This document shows positions 17,968 to 26,362 of a stretch of 64,000 nt of DNA, one piece after another; the first letter of the stretch is position 1; each line of letters opens with the position of its first letter. The notes under the pieces are model-generated. The model was not told where the DNA came from. It worked only from the letters and a program-made list of their open reading frames with translations, and ran no database searches. Position numbers and translations under genes: made by a program. Source of the DNA: CAVSIS01 sp963814875 (GTDB taxonomy: Bacteria; Acidobacteriota; Thermoanaerobaculia; Thermoanaerobaculales; Sulfomarinibacteraceae); NCBI GenBank assembly GCA_963814875.1, contig CAWFFJ010000026.1:1-64000 (forward strand), written 5' to 3'.

Positions 17968-19169
17968 CACCCGATCTGGCTGATGAGTGTGAACATCGGC
18001 AGGTACATGGCGATGACGATCGTGCCGATCACGACACCGAGGATCGCGATCATGATCGGCTCGATGAGCTTCAGCATGCCGTCCACGGCTCGATCGACCT
18101 CGTCCTCGTAGAAGTCCGCAACCTTGCTGAGCATGGTGTCCATGGCTCCGGTCTGCTCGCCGACGCCGATCATCTGGCACACCATGGGCGGAAACTGCTC
18201 AGTCTTTTGCAGCGGCTCGGCGAGGTTCTTTCCTTCCTCGACCTCCTTGCGGACCTTGAGCACAGCCTCCTGAATGACTGCATTTCCCGCCGTTCGGGCG
18301 GTAATCTCGAGCGATTCGAGGATCGCCACGCCTGAGGACAGCAGGGTTGCCAGGGTGCGGCAAAAGCGGGCGACCGCAATCTTGCGCAGCAGCAGGCCGA
18401 GGACCGGCATCTTCAGCATCAGCCTGTCGATCTGGTAGCGGCCGTTTTCGGTCTGGTAGTACTGGCGGATGGCAAAGACTGCGGCAAAGACGAGCAAGAA
18501 GAGCAGCCACCAGAAGCGGCCGATGAAGTTCGACATGTTCACGACAAGCTGGGTGAGGAACGGCAGATGTCCGCCAAGGCCCTGGAACAGGGTTGCGAAG
18601 ACCGGAATGACCTTCCACAGGATGATGTAGACCACCACCACCGCGATGGTGATGACCGCCGCCGGGTACATCATTGCGGAGCGGACCTGCGCCTTGAGCT
18701 TGACGTTCTTCTCGATGTAGTTCGCGAGCCGCTGCAGAATCGTGTCGAGGATACCGCCGGCCTCGCCAGCCGCGACCATGTTGACGTAAAGGTCGTCGAA
18801 GGCCTGGGGGTGCTTGCGCATCGCCTCGGACAGCGAAGAACCCGACTCGACGTCCTGTCGGATCTGGAGGATGACCTTCTGAAAGCTCTTGTGATCCTGC
18901 TGTTGACCGAGGATCTCGAGGCACTGGACGAGGGGAAGCCCGGCGTCGATCATCACCGAGAACTGACGAGTGAAGATCGAGATGTCTTTCTGCTTGATGC
19001 CACCGCCCAGCCGTGGCAGGGCGATCTCCTTGCCCTTCTCTTTGACCGTGGTGACGACGATCTGCTGGCGGCGCAGCGCCGCGATCACTGCGTCCTTGCT
19101 GTCGCCGATCAGCACGCCCGCCTGCGGATTACCGTTGCGGTCGCGTCCCTTCCATTCGTAGCTGGACAT
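17967..19169 (-). CDS. pilC: Type IV pilus inner-membrane platform protein PilC
   Basis: This 400-residue protein has two related GspF domains (about 65-190 and 265-390) and three membrane segments near 170, 220 and 375. It anchors the PilB and PilT motors to the pilus base. Family landmarks are FTRQFSVMIDAGLPLVQCLEIL in the first half and FCRTLATLLSSGVAILESLEI in the second. The N-terminal YEWKGRDRNGN is typical. It follows pilT by three bases and is coupled to pilS. Confidence 0.95.
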   Translation of the reverse strand: MSSYEWKGRDRNGNPQAGVLIGDSKDAVIAALRRQQIVVTTVKEKGKEIALPRLGGGIKQKDISIFTRQFSVMIDAGLPLVQCLEILGQQQDHKSFQKVILQIRQDVESGSSLSEAMRKHPQAFDDLYVNMVAAGEAGGILDTILQRLANYIEKNVKLKAQVRSAMMYPAAVITIAVVVVYIILWKVIPVFATLFQGLGGHLPFLTQLVVNMSNFIGRFWWLLFLLVFAAVFAIRQYYQTENGRYQIDRLMLKMPVLGLLLRKIAVARFCRTLATLLSSGVAILESLEITARTAGNAVIQEAVLKVRKEVEEGKNLAEPLQKTEQFPPMVCQMIGVGEQTGAMDTMLSKVADFYEDEVDRAVDGMLKLIEPIMIAILGVVIGTIVIAMYLPMFTLISQIG

Positions 19170-19172
19170 GGG

Positions 19173-20291
19173 TCACGGCCTCCTTGTCTGCTGGCGCATC
19201 TCAACGGTCGCGGCCGTGGTGCCTACCCCGCGGTTGATCATGTCCTGCAGCTCATCGGGGTGGGAGCTGTGGCCGATCGCGATCTGCAACGAGATCATCC
19301 GCCGATGGTACAGGGTGGCCAGCGACTGGTTGAATGTCTGCATTCCGTGCTTGAGCTGGCCGGACTGCATCATCGAGTAGACCTGGTGGATCTTGTCCTC
19401 GCGAATCAGGTTGCGGATGGCGGAGTTGGGAATCAGGACCTCGGTCGCCAGCACGCGTCCCTTGCCGGCGGCGCGAGGCAGCAGGCTCTGACAGATGATG
19501 CCTTCGAGCACGAAGCTGAGCTGGGCTCGAATCTGCGACTGTTGGTGCTCGGGGAAGACGTCGACGATCCGGTTGATGGTCTGGGGTGCTGAGTTGGTGT
19601 GCAGCGTGGCGAAGGTGAGGTGGCCGGTTTCTGCGATCCGAAGCGCCGACTCGATGGTCTCGAGGTCGCGCATTTCGCCGATGAGGACCACGTCGGGGTC
19701 TTCGCGCAGCACCGAGCGCAGCGCATTCGGAAACGAGTGGGTGTCCGAGTGCAGCTCGCGCTGGTTGACCAGTGCCTTCTTGTGCGAGTGCAGGTACTCG
19801 ACCGGATCCTCGATAGTGAGGATGTGCAGCGGCTTCTCACGGTTGATCTTGTCGATCATGGCCGCGAGGGAGGTCGACTTTCCCGAGCCGGTCGGGCCGG
19901 TCACCAGGACCAAGCCGCGCGGCCTGTCACACAGCGCCTCCACCCCGGGGGGCAGGCCCAGCTCGCGGAAGCCGAGGATCTCGTAAGGGATACGGCGGAA
20001 CGCACCGGCCACCGCCCCACGCTGCAAGAAGAGGTTGGCCCGGAAGCGGGCGAGGCCCTTGACCCCGAAGGAGAGATCGAGCTCGAGATTTTCCTCGAAC
20101 CGGTGCTTCTGGGCGTCGGTGAGGATCGAGTAGCCGAGCTTCTTGGTGTCCACGGCGGTCAGTGGAGCCAAGTTGAGCGGGACGAGCTGACCGTCGATGC
20201 GAATGACCGGGGGCGAGTTGGTCGTGACGTGAAGGTCGGTACCCCCCCGCTCCACCATGGTCTTCAGAAGCTGGTGCAGACTGACCGACAT
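19173..20291 (-). CDS. pilT: Twitching motility retraction ATPase PilT
   Basis: This 372-residue hexameric ATPase depolymerises the pilus and so drives retraction. An N-terminal PAS-like domain (1-105) precedes the RecA-like core, with Walker A TGPTGSGKST at 131-140, the Asp box EDPVE and Walker B LIGEMRDLETI. The retraction-specific motif AIRNLIRE is present near residue 290, which separates PilT from PilB. It sits 21 bases after pilB in the same operon. Confidence 0.96.
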   Translation of the reverse strand: MSVSLHQLLKTMVERGGTDLHVTTNSPPVIRIDGQLVPLNLAPLTAVDTKKLGYSILTDAQKHRFEENLELDLSFGVKGLARFRANLFLQRGAVAGAFRRIPYEILGFRELGLPPGVEALCDRPRGLVLVTGPTGSGKSTSLAAMIDKINREKPLHILTIEDPVEYLHSHKKALVNQRELHSDTHSFPNALRSVLREDPDVVLIGEMRDLETIESALRIAETGHLTFATLHTNSAPQTINRIVDVFPEHQQSQIRAQLSFVLEGIICQSLLPRAAGKGRVLATEVLIPNSAIRNLIREDKIHQVYSMMQSGQLKHGMQTFNQSLATLYHRRMISLQIAIGHSSHPDELQDMINRGVGTTAATVEMRQQTRRP

Positions 20292-20312
20292 GCTGCGCCC
20301 CCTTGTTACCGC

Positions 20313-22028
20313 CTAGAGCACCGTCTCACGGACCACCTCCTCGATGGTGGTGATTCCGTCTCGAATCTTCTGCAGCCCCGAGTGTCGCAGGGTAATCATA
20401 CCCTCCTCGACCGCCTTGCGCCGCAGCTCGACGGCCGAGGCTCCCGACAGGATGAGCTCGCGGATGTCGTCAGTGATCTCCATCACCTCGAACAGCCCGA
20501 CCCGGCCCTTGTAACCTCGGTTCGAGCACACATCGCAGCCGCGTCCCTTGACGAGCTGAACGTTCGGGGCTTCGGCCTCGTTGAATCCGACGTTGAGCAG
20601 CGCCTGAAGAGGTACGTCGTCCGTGTCTTTACACTTCTGGCATACCCGGCGGATCAGGCGTTGGGCCGCGATCAAGCGAACCGAGGTCGCGACCAGGAAG
20701 GGCTCGATGCCCATGTTCATCAACCGGTTGATCGTCGAGGGTGCATCGTTGGTGTGAAGGGTCGACATCACGAGGTGGCCGGTGAGCGCCGCCTTGACGG
20801 CGATCTCGGCAGTTTCGAAGTCGCGGACCTCGCCGACCAGGATGATGTTCGGATCCTGGCGCAGGAAGGCTCGCAGGGCGGCGGCGAAGTTGAGCCCGAT
20901 CGATTCCTTCATCTGGACCTGGTTGATGCCGGTCATCTGGAGCTCGATCGGGTCCTCCGCCGTCATGATGTTGACTTCGGGCGTGTTCACCCGCGACAGC
21001 GCGGAGTACAGCGTATTGGTCTTCCCGGAGCCGGTCGGACCGGTCACCAGGACCATCCCGTAGGGCTGGAAGATCGCCTCCTCAAACTTCTTGAGGCTCG
21101 GCTTCTCGACGCCCAGCTTGGTCATGTCGAGCTGCAGGTTCTCCTTGTCGAGCAGCCGCATGACGATCTTCTCGCCGAACAGGGTCGGGATGGTCGAGAC
21201 CCGGAAATCGAGCTCCTTGAGCTTGCCCTGGAGCTTGATCTTCATCTTGATGCGGCCGTCCTGCGGCAGGCGCTTCTCGGCGATGTCCATTTTGGAGAGG
21301 ATCTTGATGCGGGAGCAGATAGCCTCTCTGAGCTTCATCGGAGGGTTCATGATCTCGTACAGGATCCCGTCGATGCGGTAGCGGCAGCGGAAGTTCTTCT
21401 CGTACGGCTCGATATGGATGTCCGATGCGCCCCGTTTGATGGCGTCGGTCAGGATCAGGTTCACCAGTCGGACCACCGGGGCCTCGTCCGCGCCGGCCTC
21501 GAGGGTGGCGGTGTCGAGCTCCTCGTCCTCCTCGAGGACTTCGAGCGACGCCTCCTCGACAGTTGAAAGATCCTCCATGACCTTCTTCAGCTCGAGGGCG
21601 TGCGATGTGCCGTAGTACTTGTCGATCGCCTCGCGCAGCGCGTCCTCGGAGGCAACCACCGGTTCGACCCGGTAGCCCGTGATGAACGTGATGTCATCCA
21701 TCGCGAAGACGTTGGTCGGATCCGCCATGGCCACGGTCAGGGTTGCGCCGGTCTTGGAAACCGGGATGAACTGGTATTTGCGCGCCACGTCGGCCGGGAT
21801 CAAGCGGATGATCGCCTCGTCGATGTCGAAGTGCTTGAGGTTGATCGACGGGACGCCGTACTGCTGGGAGAGGCAATCGAGGATGTCCTCTTCCGACACG
21901 ACCCCGAGACGCACGAGGTGCTCGCCGAGCCTTCCGCCAAGCTGCTTCTGCTCCTCCAGCGCCTTGTCGAGCTGCGCCTGGTCAATCAGCTTTGCTTTGA
22001 GAAGAAGTTCTCCGAGCTTGAGAGCCAT
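20313..22028 (-). CDS. pilB: Type IV pilus assembly ATPase PilB
   Basis: This 571-residue hexameric ATPase powers pilin polymerisation. The N-terminal MshEN-type domain (about 1-150, with LGELLLKAKLIDQ) may bind cyclic-di-GMP. The core shows Walker A GPTGSGKT near 334, Walker B LVGEVRDFETAEIA, and a tetracysteine zinc site (CQKC then CDVC near 460-500) that is usual in extension ATPases. It heads the pilBTCSR operon. The 187 bases upstream (22029-22215) contain a TACAAT-like -10 on the minus strand at 22065-22070, but no -35 and no sigma54 site that I can accept. Confidence 0.96.
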   Translation of the reverse strand: MALKLGELLLKAKLIDQAQLDKALEEQKQLGGRLGEHLVRLGVVSEEDILDCLSQQYGVPSINLKHFDIDEAIIRLIPADVARKYQFIPVSKTGATLTVAMADPTNVFAMDDITFITGYRVEPVVASEDALREAIDKYYGTSHALELKKVMEDLSTVEEASLEVLEEDEELDTATLEAGADEAPVVRLVNLILTDAIKRGASDIHIEPYEKNFRCRYRIDGILYEIMNPPMKLREAICSRIKILSKMDIAEKRLPQDGRIKMKIKLQGKLKELDFRVSTIPTLFGEKIVMRLLDKENLQLDMTKLGVEKPSLKKFEEAIFQPYGMVLVTGPTGSGKTNTLYSALSRVNTPEVNIMTAEDPIELQMTGINQVQMKESIGLNFAAALRAFLRQDPNIILVGEVRDFETAEIAVKAALTGHLVMSTLHTNDAPSTINRLMNMGIEPFLVATSVRLIAAQRLIRRVCQKCKDTDDVPLQALLNVGFNEAEAPNVQLVKGRGCDVCSNRGYKGRVGLFEVMEITDDIRELILSGASAVELRRKAVEEGMITLRHSGLQKIRDGITTIEEVVRETVL

Positions 22029-22215
22029 CAGCAGACCGTCCGTTCATGACTGCGAGTCGAGTCGATTGTAACACCGGGCGACATCTTCGGGCCGGAGTCT
22101 CTTTCGGGCCGCCATCTCGATTTTCGCACGGCTTTCCGGCGAGTACCGTGACCACGAACGGATTCTCGATGGTGTGTGCCAGGCTCCACTGGAGCGCTGC
22201 AGCTGGAGCGGGCGG

Positions 22216-23247
22216 TCACGGTTTCGACCCCGCATCGAGAAGCTGATCGAGCGCGCCGAGAACCTGGTCGGGATCGACTGGTCCCGTTCGCCGCGCCCGA
22301 GCACCGCCGCTCGGACCTCGCCGGTCCGGTGCGACCGACGACACCACTGCGACCCGGTCACCGCGCGGTCCGTTACGGACCGGGCTGGTTGCAAGGTGGA
22401 CAGCGAGGGTCGGCGAGCCGAGACTGGCCGCAAGGTGGACTGGCCCGGTGTCGGCGCCTACGACCACGGCGGCGCCGCCGAGCATCGCGACGAGCTGACG
22501 AATGTCGGTTGGTGGCGCGAGTCGGGCGGGCTCGCCCGACGCCCGAACGACCGCTTCCGCGCGCTCTCGTTCACCTGGCCCCCACGCAACGATGGGCTCA
22601 AGACCGAGCCCGGCGAGATGCCTGGCCGCTCGGACGAGAACCTCGTCAGGGATCAACTTCGAGGGGCGACCCGCTCCGGGAAGGAGCACGCCGTACGGCA
22701 GCGTCGGATGGTCCGGTTGAACGCCGCTCGTTGCTGTCGCAAGCAGCCACCGGCCGTCGGGGTTGGGCGTGGGTCGCGGAGGGTCCAGCCCGAACGCCCG
22801 GACTAACGCCAGGTTGGAGGCGACGACGTGGAGGTCGTCCCGGCTTCCGGGAACGGTCCGCGTGTAGACGAGCCCGGCGAGGACCTCTCGCCGCCACGGT
22901 CGCGCGAACCCTACCCGCACCGGGGCAGCGCTCCAGCGTGCCACCAGGGCCGACTTCACCAGACCCTGGGCGTCCACACACACGTCGGCGCTCAGCTCCC
23001 TCAGCCGGGCGCGGACCACCGCAATCTCGGCGCGCGTGCGTGCCGCTGCCGGGTGCCTGCGCCACCTGCGGGTGGCCACTGCGATCACAGCGTCAACCGC
23101 TGGATGTTCCTCCACGAGTGGGACCAGAGGCTCCTCGACCACCCAGGTGAGATGGAGGTCGGGGACGCCTGCTGCGAGTGCCACCGCCAGCGGCCAGGTG
23201 TGGACGATGTCGCCGAGGGCGGACAAACGGACCAGGACCACCCTCAT
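22216..23247 (-). CDS. Glycosyltransferase family 9 (heptosyltransferase-like)
   Basis: This 343-residue GT-B enzyme likely transfers ADP-heptose to the LPS inner core. The N-terminal motif VRLSALGDIVHTWP matches heptosyltransferase I (WaaC/RfaC), and the C-terminal GADTGPVHLAASLGSPT is the nucleotide-sugar binding box. The start at MRVVLVRL is chosen by alignment with the family; upstream residues look random and the ribosome-binding site is weak. It lies 97 bases after the heptose adenylyltransferase gene, consistent with a heptose operon. Confidence 0.88.
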   Translation of the reverse strand: MRVVLVRLSALGDIVHTWPLAVALAAGVPDLHLTWVVEEPLVPLVEEHPAVDAVIAVATRRWRRHPAAARTRAEIAVVRARLRELSADVCVDAQGLVKSALVARWSAAPVRVGFARPWRREVLAGLVYTRTVPGSRDDLHVVASNLALVRAFGLDPPRPTPNPDGRWLLATATSGVQPDHPTLPYGVLLPGAGRPSKLIPDEVLVRAARHLAGLGLEPIVAWGPGERERAEAVVRASGEPARLAPPTDIRQLVAMLGGAAVVVGADTGPVHLAASLGSPTLAVHLATSPVRNGPRGDRVAVVSSVAPDRRGPSGGARARRTGPVDPDQVLGALDQLLDAGSKP

Positions 23248-23344
23248 TCGGTGCGCTCGCGGTGGCGAATCCCGGCGGGCCGCGGAGGACGCCGAAGGGG
23301 CGGCGGATTGGGTTCGAGGTTCTGCCGGCGCCGGGCGGGTCGGC

Positions 23345-23851
23345 TCATGAGGAAGGCCGCGACCGCCCGAACCGGGCCAGGATGGTCGCGATGACATCGG
23401 TGGAGGCGTGATCCTTTGGGTCGCCGCAGATCGCGGTTCGACCGCCGTAGGCCGCCACGACCTCGCGCTCGGGGACCGTGTCGATGGTGTAGTCGGTGCC
23501 CTTGGCGTGGATCTCCGGACGCAGTGCCTCGAGCACCGGAGTGACGGTCTTGGAGTCGAACAGCACGATGCGGTCCACCATCCACAGGTGGGAGAGGATC
23601 TCGACCCGCTCCGACTCTGGCAGGATCGGCCGGAACGGCCCCTTGGACAGACGCACCGAGTCATCGCTATTGACCGCCACGACCAGTCGGTCACCGAGCG
23701 CCCGCGCAGCTTCCAGGTAGCGTACGTGGCCGACGTGCAGCAGGTCGAAAGCACCGTTGGCGAGCACTATCGTCTCGCTGAGTTCGCGCCACTGGGCGCG
23801 TTCGGTGACCAGACCGGGCAGCGTCCGCAGGGTTTCGGACAGTCCCTTCAC
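23345..23851 (-). CDS. rfaE2: D-glycero-beta-D-manno-heptose 1-phosphate adenylyltransferase
   Basis: This 168-residue nucleotidyltransferase makes ADP-heptose from heptose 1-phosphate and ATP. The HxGH-type motif GAFDLLHVGHVRYLE and VAVNSDDSVRLSKG match the C-terminal domain of HldE. In E. coli this domain is fused to the kinase; here it is a separate gene with a GTG start overlapping the kinase stop by four bases (GTGA). The short C-terminal tail (GRSRPSS) is not conserved. Confidence 0.92.
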   Translation of the reverse strand: MKGLSETLRTLPGLVTERAQWRELSETIVLANGAFDLLHVGHVRYLEAARALGDRLVVAVNSDDSVRLSKGPFRPILPESERVEILSHLWMVDRIVLFDSKTVTPVLEALRPEIHAKGTDYTIDTVPEREVVAAYGGRTAICGDPKDHASTDVIATILARFGRSRPSS

Positions 23852-24861
23852 CGAATCTCCGCGGCGTCCTGACGGATTGCCCGCGCCAGCTCCTCGCGGG
23901 TCACGGTGGCGGTACCCAGCTTCATGACCACGATACCGCCGCCGCAGTTCGCGAGCTGGGCGGCCTCGTGCGGTGTCGAGCCGGCGGCGAGCGCGGCGGT
24001 CAGCACGGCAAGCACGGTGTCGCCTGCGCCGGTGACGTCGGCGACCTCGTCCGTACCCCACACGGGGAGGTGGACCGCTGCCGTCTCCGGCTCGACCAGC
24101 GTCATCCCTCGATTTCCGCGAGTGGCCAGCAGGAAAGCCGCCCCCAGCTTCGCTCGCAGCGCCTCGGCGGCGGCCGAGACCGCTTCGTCGCCGTCGAGGG
24201 CTCCGCCGGCGCAGGCCTCGAGCTCTTCAAGGTTCGGGGTCGCGCCGTCGATGCCTGCGAAAGCGCCGAGCCGGTATCGGGAGTCGACGCACAGCCATGG
24301 CAGCCGGCGGCGTCCACGTCCGCCGAGAGATGCCACCAGGGTCGGGTCGACGGTGCCGTAGCCGTAGTCGGAAACCGCGACTGCTCCGGCGCTGGCGGTT
24401 GCGCGCCGCAGCGCCGACTCGAGCTCGTCCCGCCACGGGCCGCGCGCAGGCAGCTCGTCCTCGATGTCGTAGCGTGCGACCTGGTGCTTGAGCGACGACG
24501 GCCCGCCGCCGAGGATGCGGACCTTGGTCGGCGTGCGGTAGCCGGGAGCCGTCACGAGGGTCGAGCCATCGAGACCGCTGCGTGCGAGCGTCTCACGCAG
24601 CGAACGACCGTTGTCGTCGTCGCCGACCGCGGCGACCAAGACCGTGCGCACGCCGAGCGCGGCGAGGTTCGCGGCTGCGTTCGCTCCCCCGCCCGGGATG
24701 TCCTCATGACCCTCGTAACGCAAGATGATCACCGGAGCCTCGCGCGAGATCCGCTTTGGGGTCCCGAGGACGAAGCGGTCGAGGACCAGGTCGCCGTAGA
24801 GGACCACCGTTGCCGACGCCATACGGTCGACGATCTCGAGCAGGCGCTCGCGCCGGTTCAC
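23848..24861 (-). CDS. rfaE1: D-glycero-beta-D-manno-heptose-7-phosphate kinase
   Basis: This 337-residue PfkB/ribokinase-fold kinase phosphorylates C1 of heptose 7-phosphate in the ADP-heptose pathway. Visible are VLYGDLVLDRFVLG, the sugar-binding GGGANAAANLAALG, and the ATP/anion-hole motif DVTGAGDTVLAVL near residue 270. It equals the N-terminal domain of HldE. The first gene of the heptose set, it is divergent from the hypothetical at 24891 with only 29 bases between starts. Confidence 0.93.
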   Translation of the reverse strand: MNRRERLLEIVDRMASATVVLYGDLVLDRFVLGTPKRISREAPVIILRYEGHEDIPGGGANAAANLAALGVRTVLVAAVGDDDNGRSLRETLARSGLDGSTLVTAPGYRTPTKVRILGGGPSSLKHQVARYDIEDELPARGPWRDELESALRRATASAGAVAVSDYGYGTVDPTLVASLGGRGRRRLPWLCVDSRYRLGAFAGIDGATPNLEELEACAGGALDGDEAVSAAAEALRAKLGAAFLLATRGNRGMTLVEPETAAVHLPVWGTDEVADVTGAGDTVLAVLTAALAAGSTPHEAAQLANCGGGIVVMKLGTATVTREELARAIRQDAAEIR

Positions 24862-24890
24862 GCGCGAAGTCTACCCGATATACTGCACTG

Positions 24891-25433
24891 GTGACCGCTG
24901 TCGACTGTTCGCCGCTGATCCGTTGGGACGGACTCCACCTGGTGCTCTCCCTCCCTCGGCTCGAGCTTCGGCTGGCGCGCCGGCTCGAGGCCGCGGGACG
25001 AATCCGTGGGCTCCGCCTCGTGGGCGTCGGGGACGGACTGCGCATCTCGGCGAGTGTGCGCTGGCACGGCATGGATCTTGCGGTCCAGTCTGAGGTCGTG
25101 GAGGTTCGGCTGCGCCACCGCAGGCTCGGTTTCCGGGTCCAGCGGATCCGCGCCCTCGGCGGTGTGCCGATGCCGCGGTGGGTGGTCGAGCGACTGCTCG
25201 CGTCCTTCGCCTCGGAGCGCGTGCACGTCATGCCCGGCGAGGGCATCATCGTGGTGGACCTCAGCGAGTGGCTGCCCGCCAACCTCCGCGCCTCGGTCGT
25301 GACGGTGCGCGCGGGTGATGATGCCCTGCACCTGTGGCTGGGGCCGGGCTCGCTGGAGGATCTCCCAACGCCCCATCGTCCTTCGCTGCCGGCAGGCCGA
25401 ACCGTCGCCGAAGACCCCGTCGGACGCGCTTGA
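24891..25433 (+). CDS. Hypothetical protein
   Basis: I do not recognise this 180-residue protein. It is rich in alternating hydrophobic/charged beta-like stretches (LHLVLSLPRLELRLAR, GLRISASVRWHG, GIIVVDLSEWLP), has no signal peptide or membrane segment, and ends in a Pro-rich tail. The GTG start at 24891 is the best fit because it starts the conserved-looking region and clears the divergent gene. Its stop overlaps the -35 box of the rplM promoter. A lipid- or sterol-binding beta fold is possible, but this is speculation. Confidence 0.6.
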   Translation: MTAVDCSPLIRWDGLHLVLSLPRLELRLARRLEAAGRIRGLRLVGVGDGLRISASVRWHGMDLAVQSEVVEVRLRHRRLGFRVQRIRALGGVPMPRWVVERLLASFASERVHVMPGEGIIVVDLSEWLPANLRASVVTVRAGDDALHLWLGPGSLEDLPTPHRPSLPAGRTVAEDPVGRA

Positions 25434-25458
25434 CAGGTGGAATCCGCTCGAGTAGAGT
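25430..25458 (+). promoter_or_regulatory. Sigma70-type promoter for rplM-rpsI
   Basis: TTGACA at 25430-25435 and TAGAGT at 25453-25458 are separated by exactly 17 bases. The -35 is perfect and contains the TGA stop codon of the preceding gene. Transcription would start near 25465, giving a leader of about 45 bases before rplM. Confidence 0.75.
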
Positions 25459-25465
25459 CTTCTTC

Positions 25466-25481
25466 CCCTGTGCCCACAGGG
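25466..25481 (+). promoter_or_regulatory. Hairpin in the rplM leader
   Basis: CCCTGT (25466-25471) and ACAGGG (25476-25481) form a short stem at the predicted transcript 5' end, followed by TTTCTGT. L13 is known to autoregulate through its leader in some bacteria. Whether this small stem is the target is a guess. Confidence 0.35.
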
Positions 25482-25510
25482 TTTCTGTATCGCAGGCGAG
25501 GGTGGCAGAC

Positions 25511-25945
25511 ATGCGAACGTACGTACCGAAGAACGGCGACATCTCGCGCGATTGGCTGGTTGTCGACGCCTCCAATCAGGTGCTCGGCCGGCTTGCGACC
25601 GAGGTGACGCGGTTGCTGCGCGGCAAGCACAAGCCGGAGTTCACACCGTACCTCGACACGGGCGACTTCGTCATCGTGGTGAACTCGTCACGAGTCCGCC
25701 TCACGGGTCGCAAGATGCTCGAAAAGCGGTACTACCGCACTTCGGGCCGACCGGGTGGGCTGCACACTGAGACCGCTCGCGAGCGGTTCGAGAAGTACCC
25801 CGAGCGCGTCATTCGCGCGGCGGTGTGGGGCATGCTCCCGAAGAACCGGCTCGGCCGACAGCTGCTGCGCAAGCTGAAGGTCTACGGTGGCGCGGAGCAT
25901 CCTCACCAGGCCCAGCAGCCGCGCGCGTACTCGCTCGAGCGTTAA
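25511..25945 (+). CDS. rplM: 50S ribosomal protein L13 (uL13)
   Basis: This 144-residue early-assembly protein of the large subunit, close to the standard 142, carries the family stretches WLVVDASNQVLGRLATEV and KHKPEFTPYLDTGDFVIVVN, then AVWGMLPKNRLGRQLL. It opens the co-directional translation gene run and pairs with rpsI, as in most bacteria. The upstream spacer holds a promoter and a leader hairpin. Confidence 0.98.
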   Translation: MRTYVPKNGDISRDWLVVDASNQVLGRLATEVTRLLRGKHKPEFTPYLDTGDFVIVVNSSRVRLTGRKMLEKRYYRTSGRPGGLHTETARERFEKYPERVIRAAVWGMLPKNRLGRQLLRKLKVYGGAEHPHQAQQPRAYSLER

Positions 25946-25958
25946 AGGAGAGGACGTC

Positions 25959-26351
25959 GTGGCTGAGATCCAGTACTACGGGACCGGACGACGCAAGACC
26001 TCGGTGGCGCGCGTATTCCTGCGCCCGGGCAGCGGCACCATCACGGTCAATCGTCGCGGTTTCGACAGCTACTTTCCGAATGAAGTTCTCAAGATGGTCA
26101 TTCGACAGCCGCTCCTGCTGACCCAGACAGCCGACAAGTTCGACATCCTCGTCAACGTCGTCGGCGGCGGCTCCGCCGGGCAGGCCGGCGCGATCCGTCA
26201 TGGCATCGCGCGCGCCTTGATCGAGTACAACGCGGAGCTGAGGCCTCGTCTGAAGTCGGCCGGCCTCCTGACTCGCGACGCACGTAAGGTCGAGCGCAAG
26301 AAGTACGGCCAGCCCAAGGCCCGTAAGCGCTTCCAGTTCTCCAAGAGATAA
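25959..26351 (+). CDS. rpsI: 30S ribosomal protein S9 (uS9)
   Basis: This 130-residue small-subunit head protein ends in the basic tail KRFQFSKR, whose terminal arginine reaches the P-site tRNA. YYGTGRRKTSVARVFLRPG near the N-terminus is diagnostic. The GTG start at 25959 follows AAAGGAGAGG. It is 13 bases after rplM, so the pair is a classic L13-S9 operon. Confidence 0.98.
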   Translation: MAEIQYYGTGRRKTSVARVFLRPGSGTITVNRRGFDSYFPNEVLKMVIRQPLLLTQTADKFDILVNVVGGGSAGQAGAIRHGIARALIEYNAELRPRLKSAGLLTRDARKVERKKYGQPKARKRFQFSKR

Positions 26352-26362
26352 GGGAGAGTCCG

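Noticed and set aside
19599..21566. 655-codon plus-strand frame opposite pilT and pilB
   Set aside because: Antisense to both ATPases, with no recognisable domain.
22029..22215. Sigma54 promoter for pilB
   Set aside because: A TGGCAC is present on the minus strand, but no TTGC-type -12 element lies at the required spacing.
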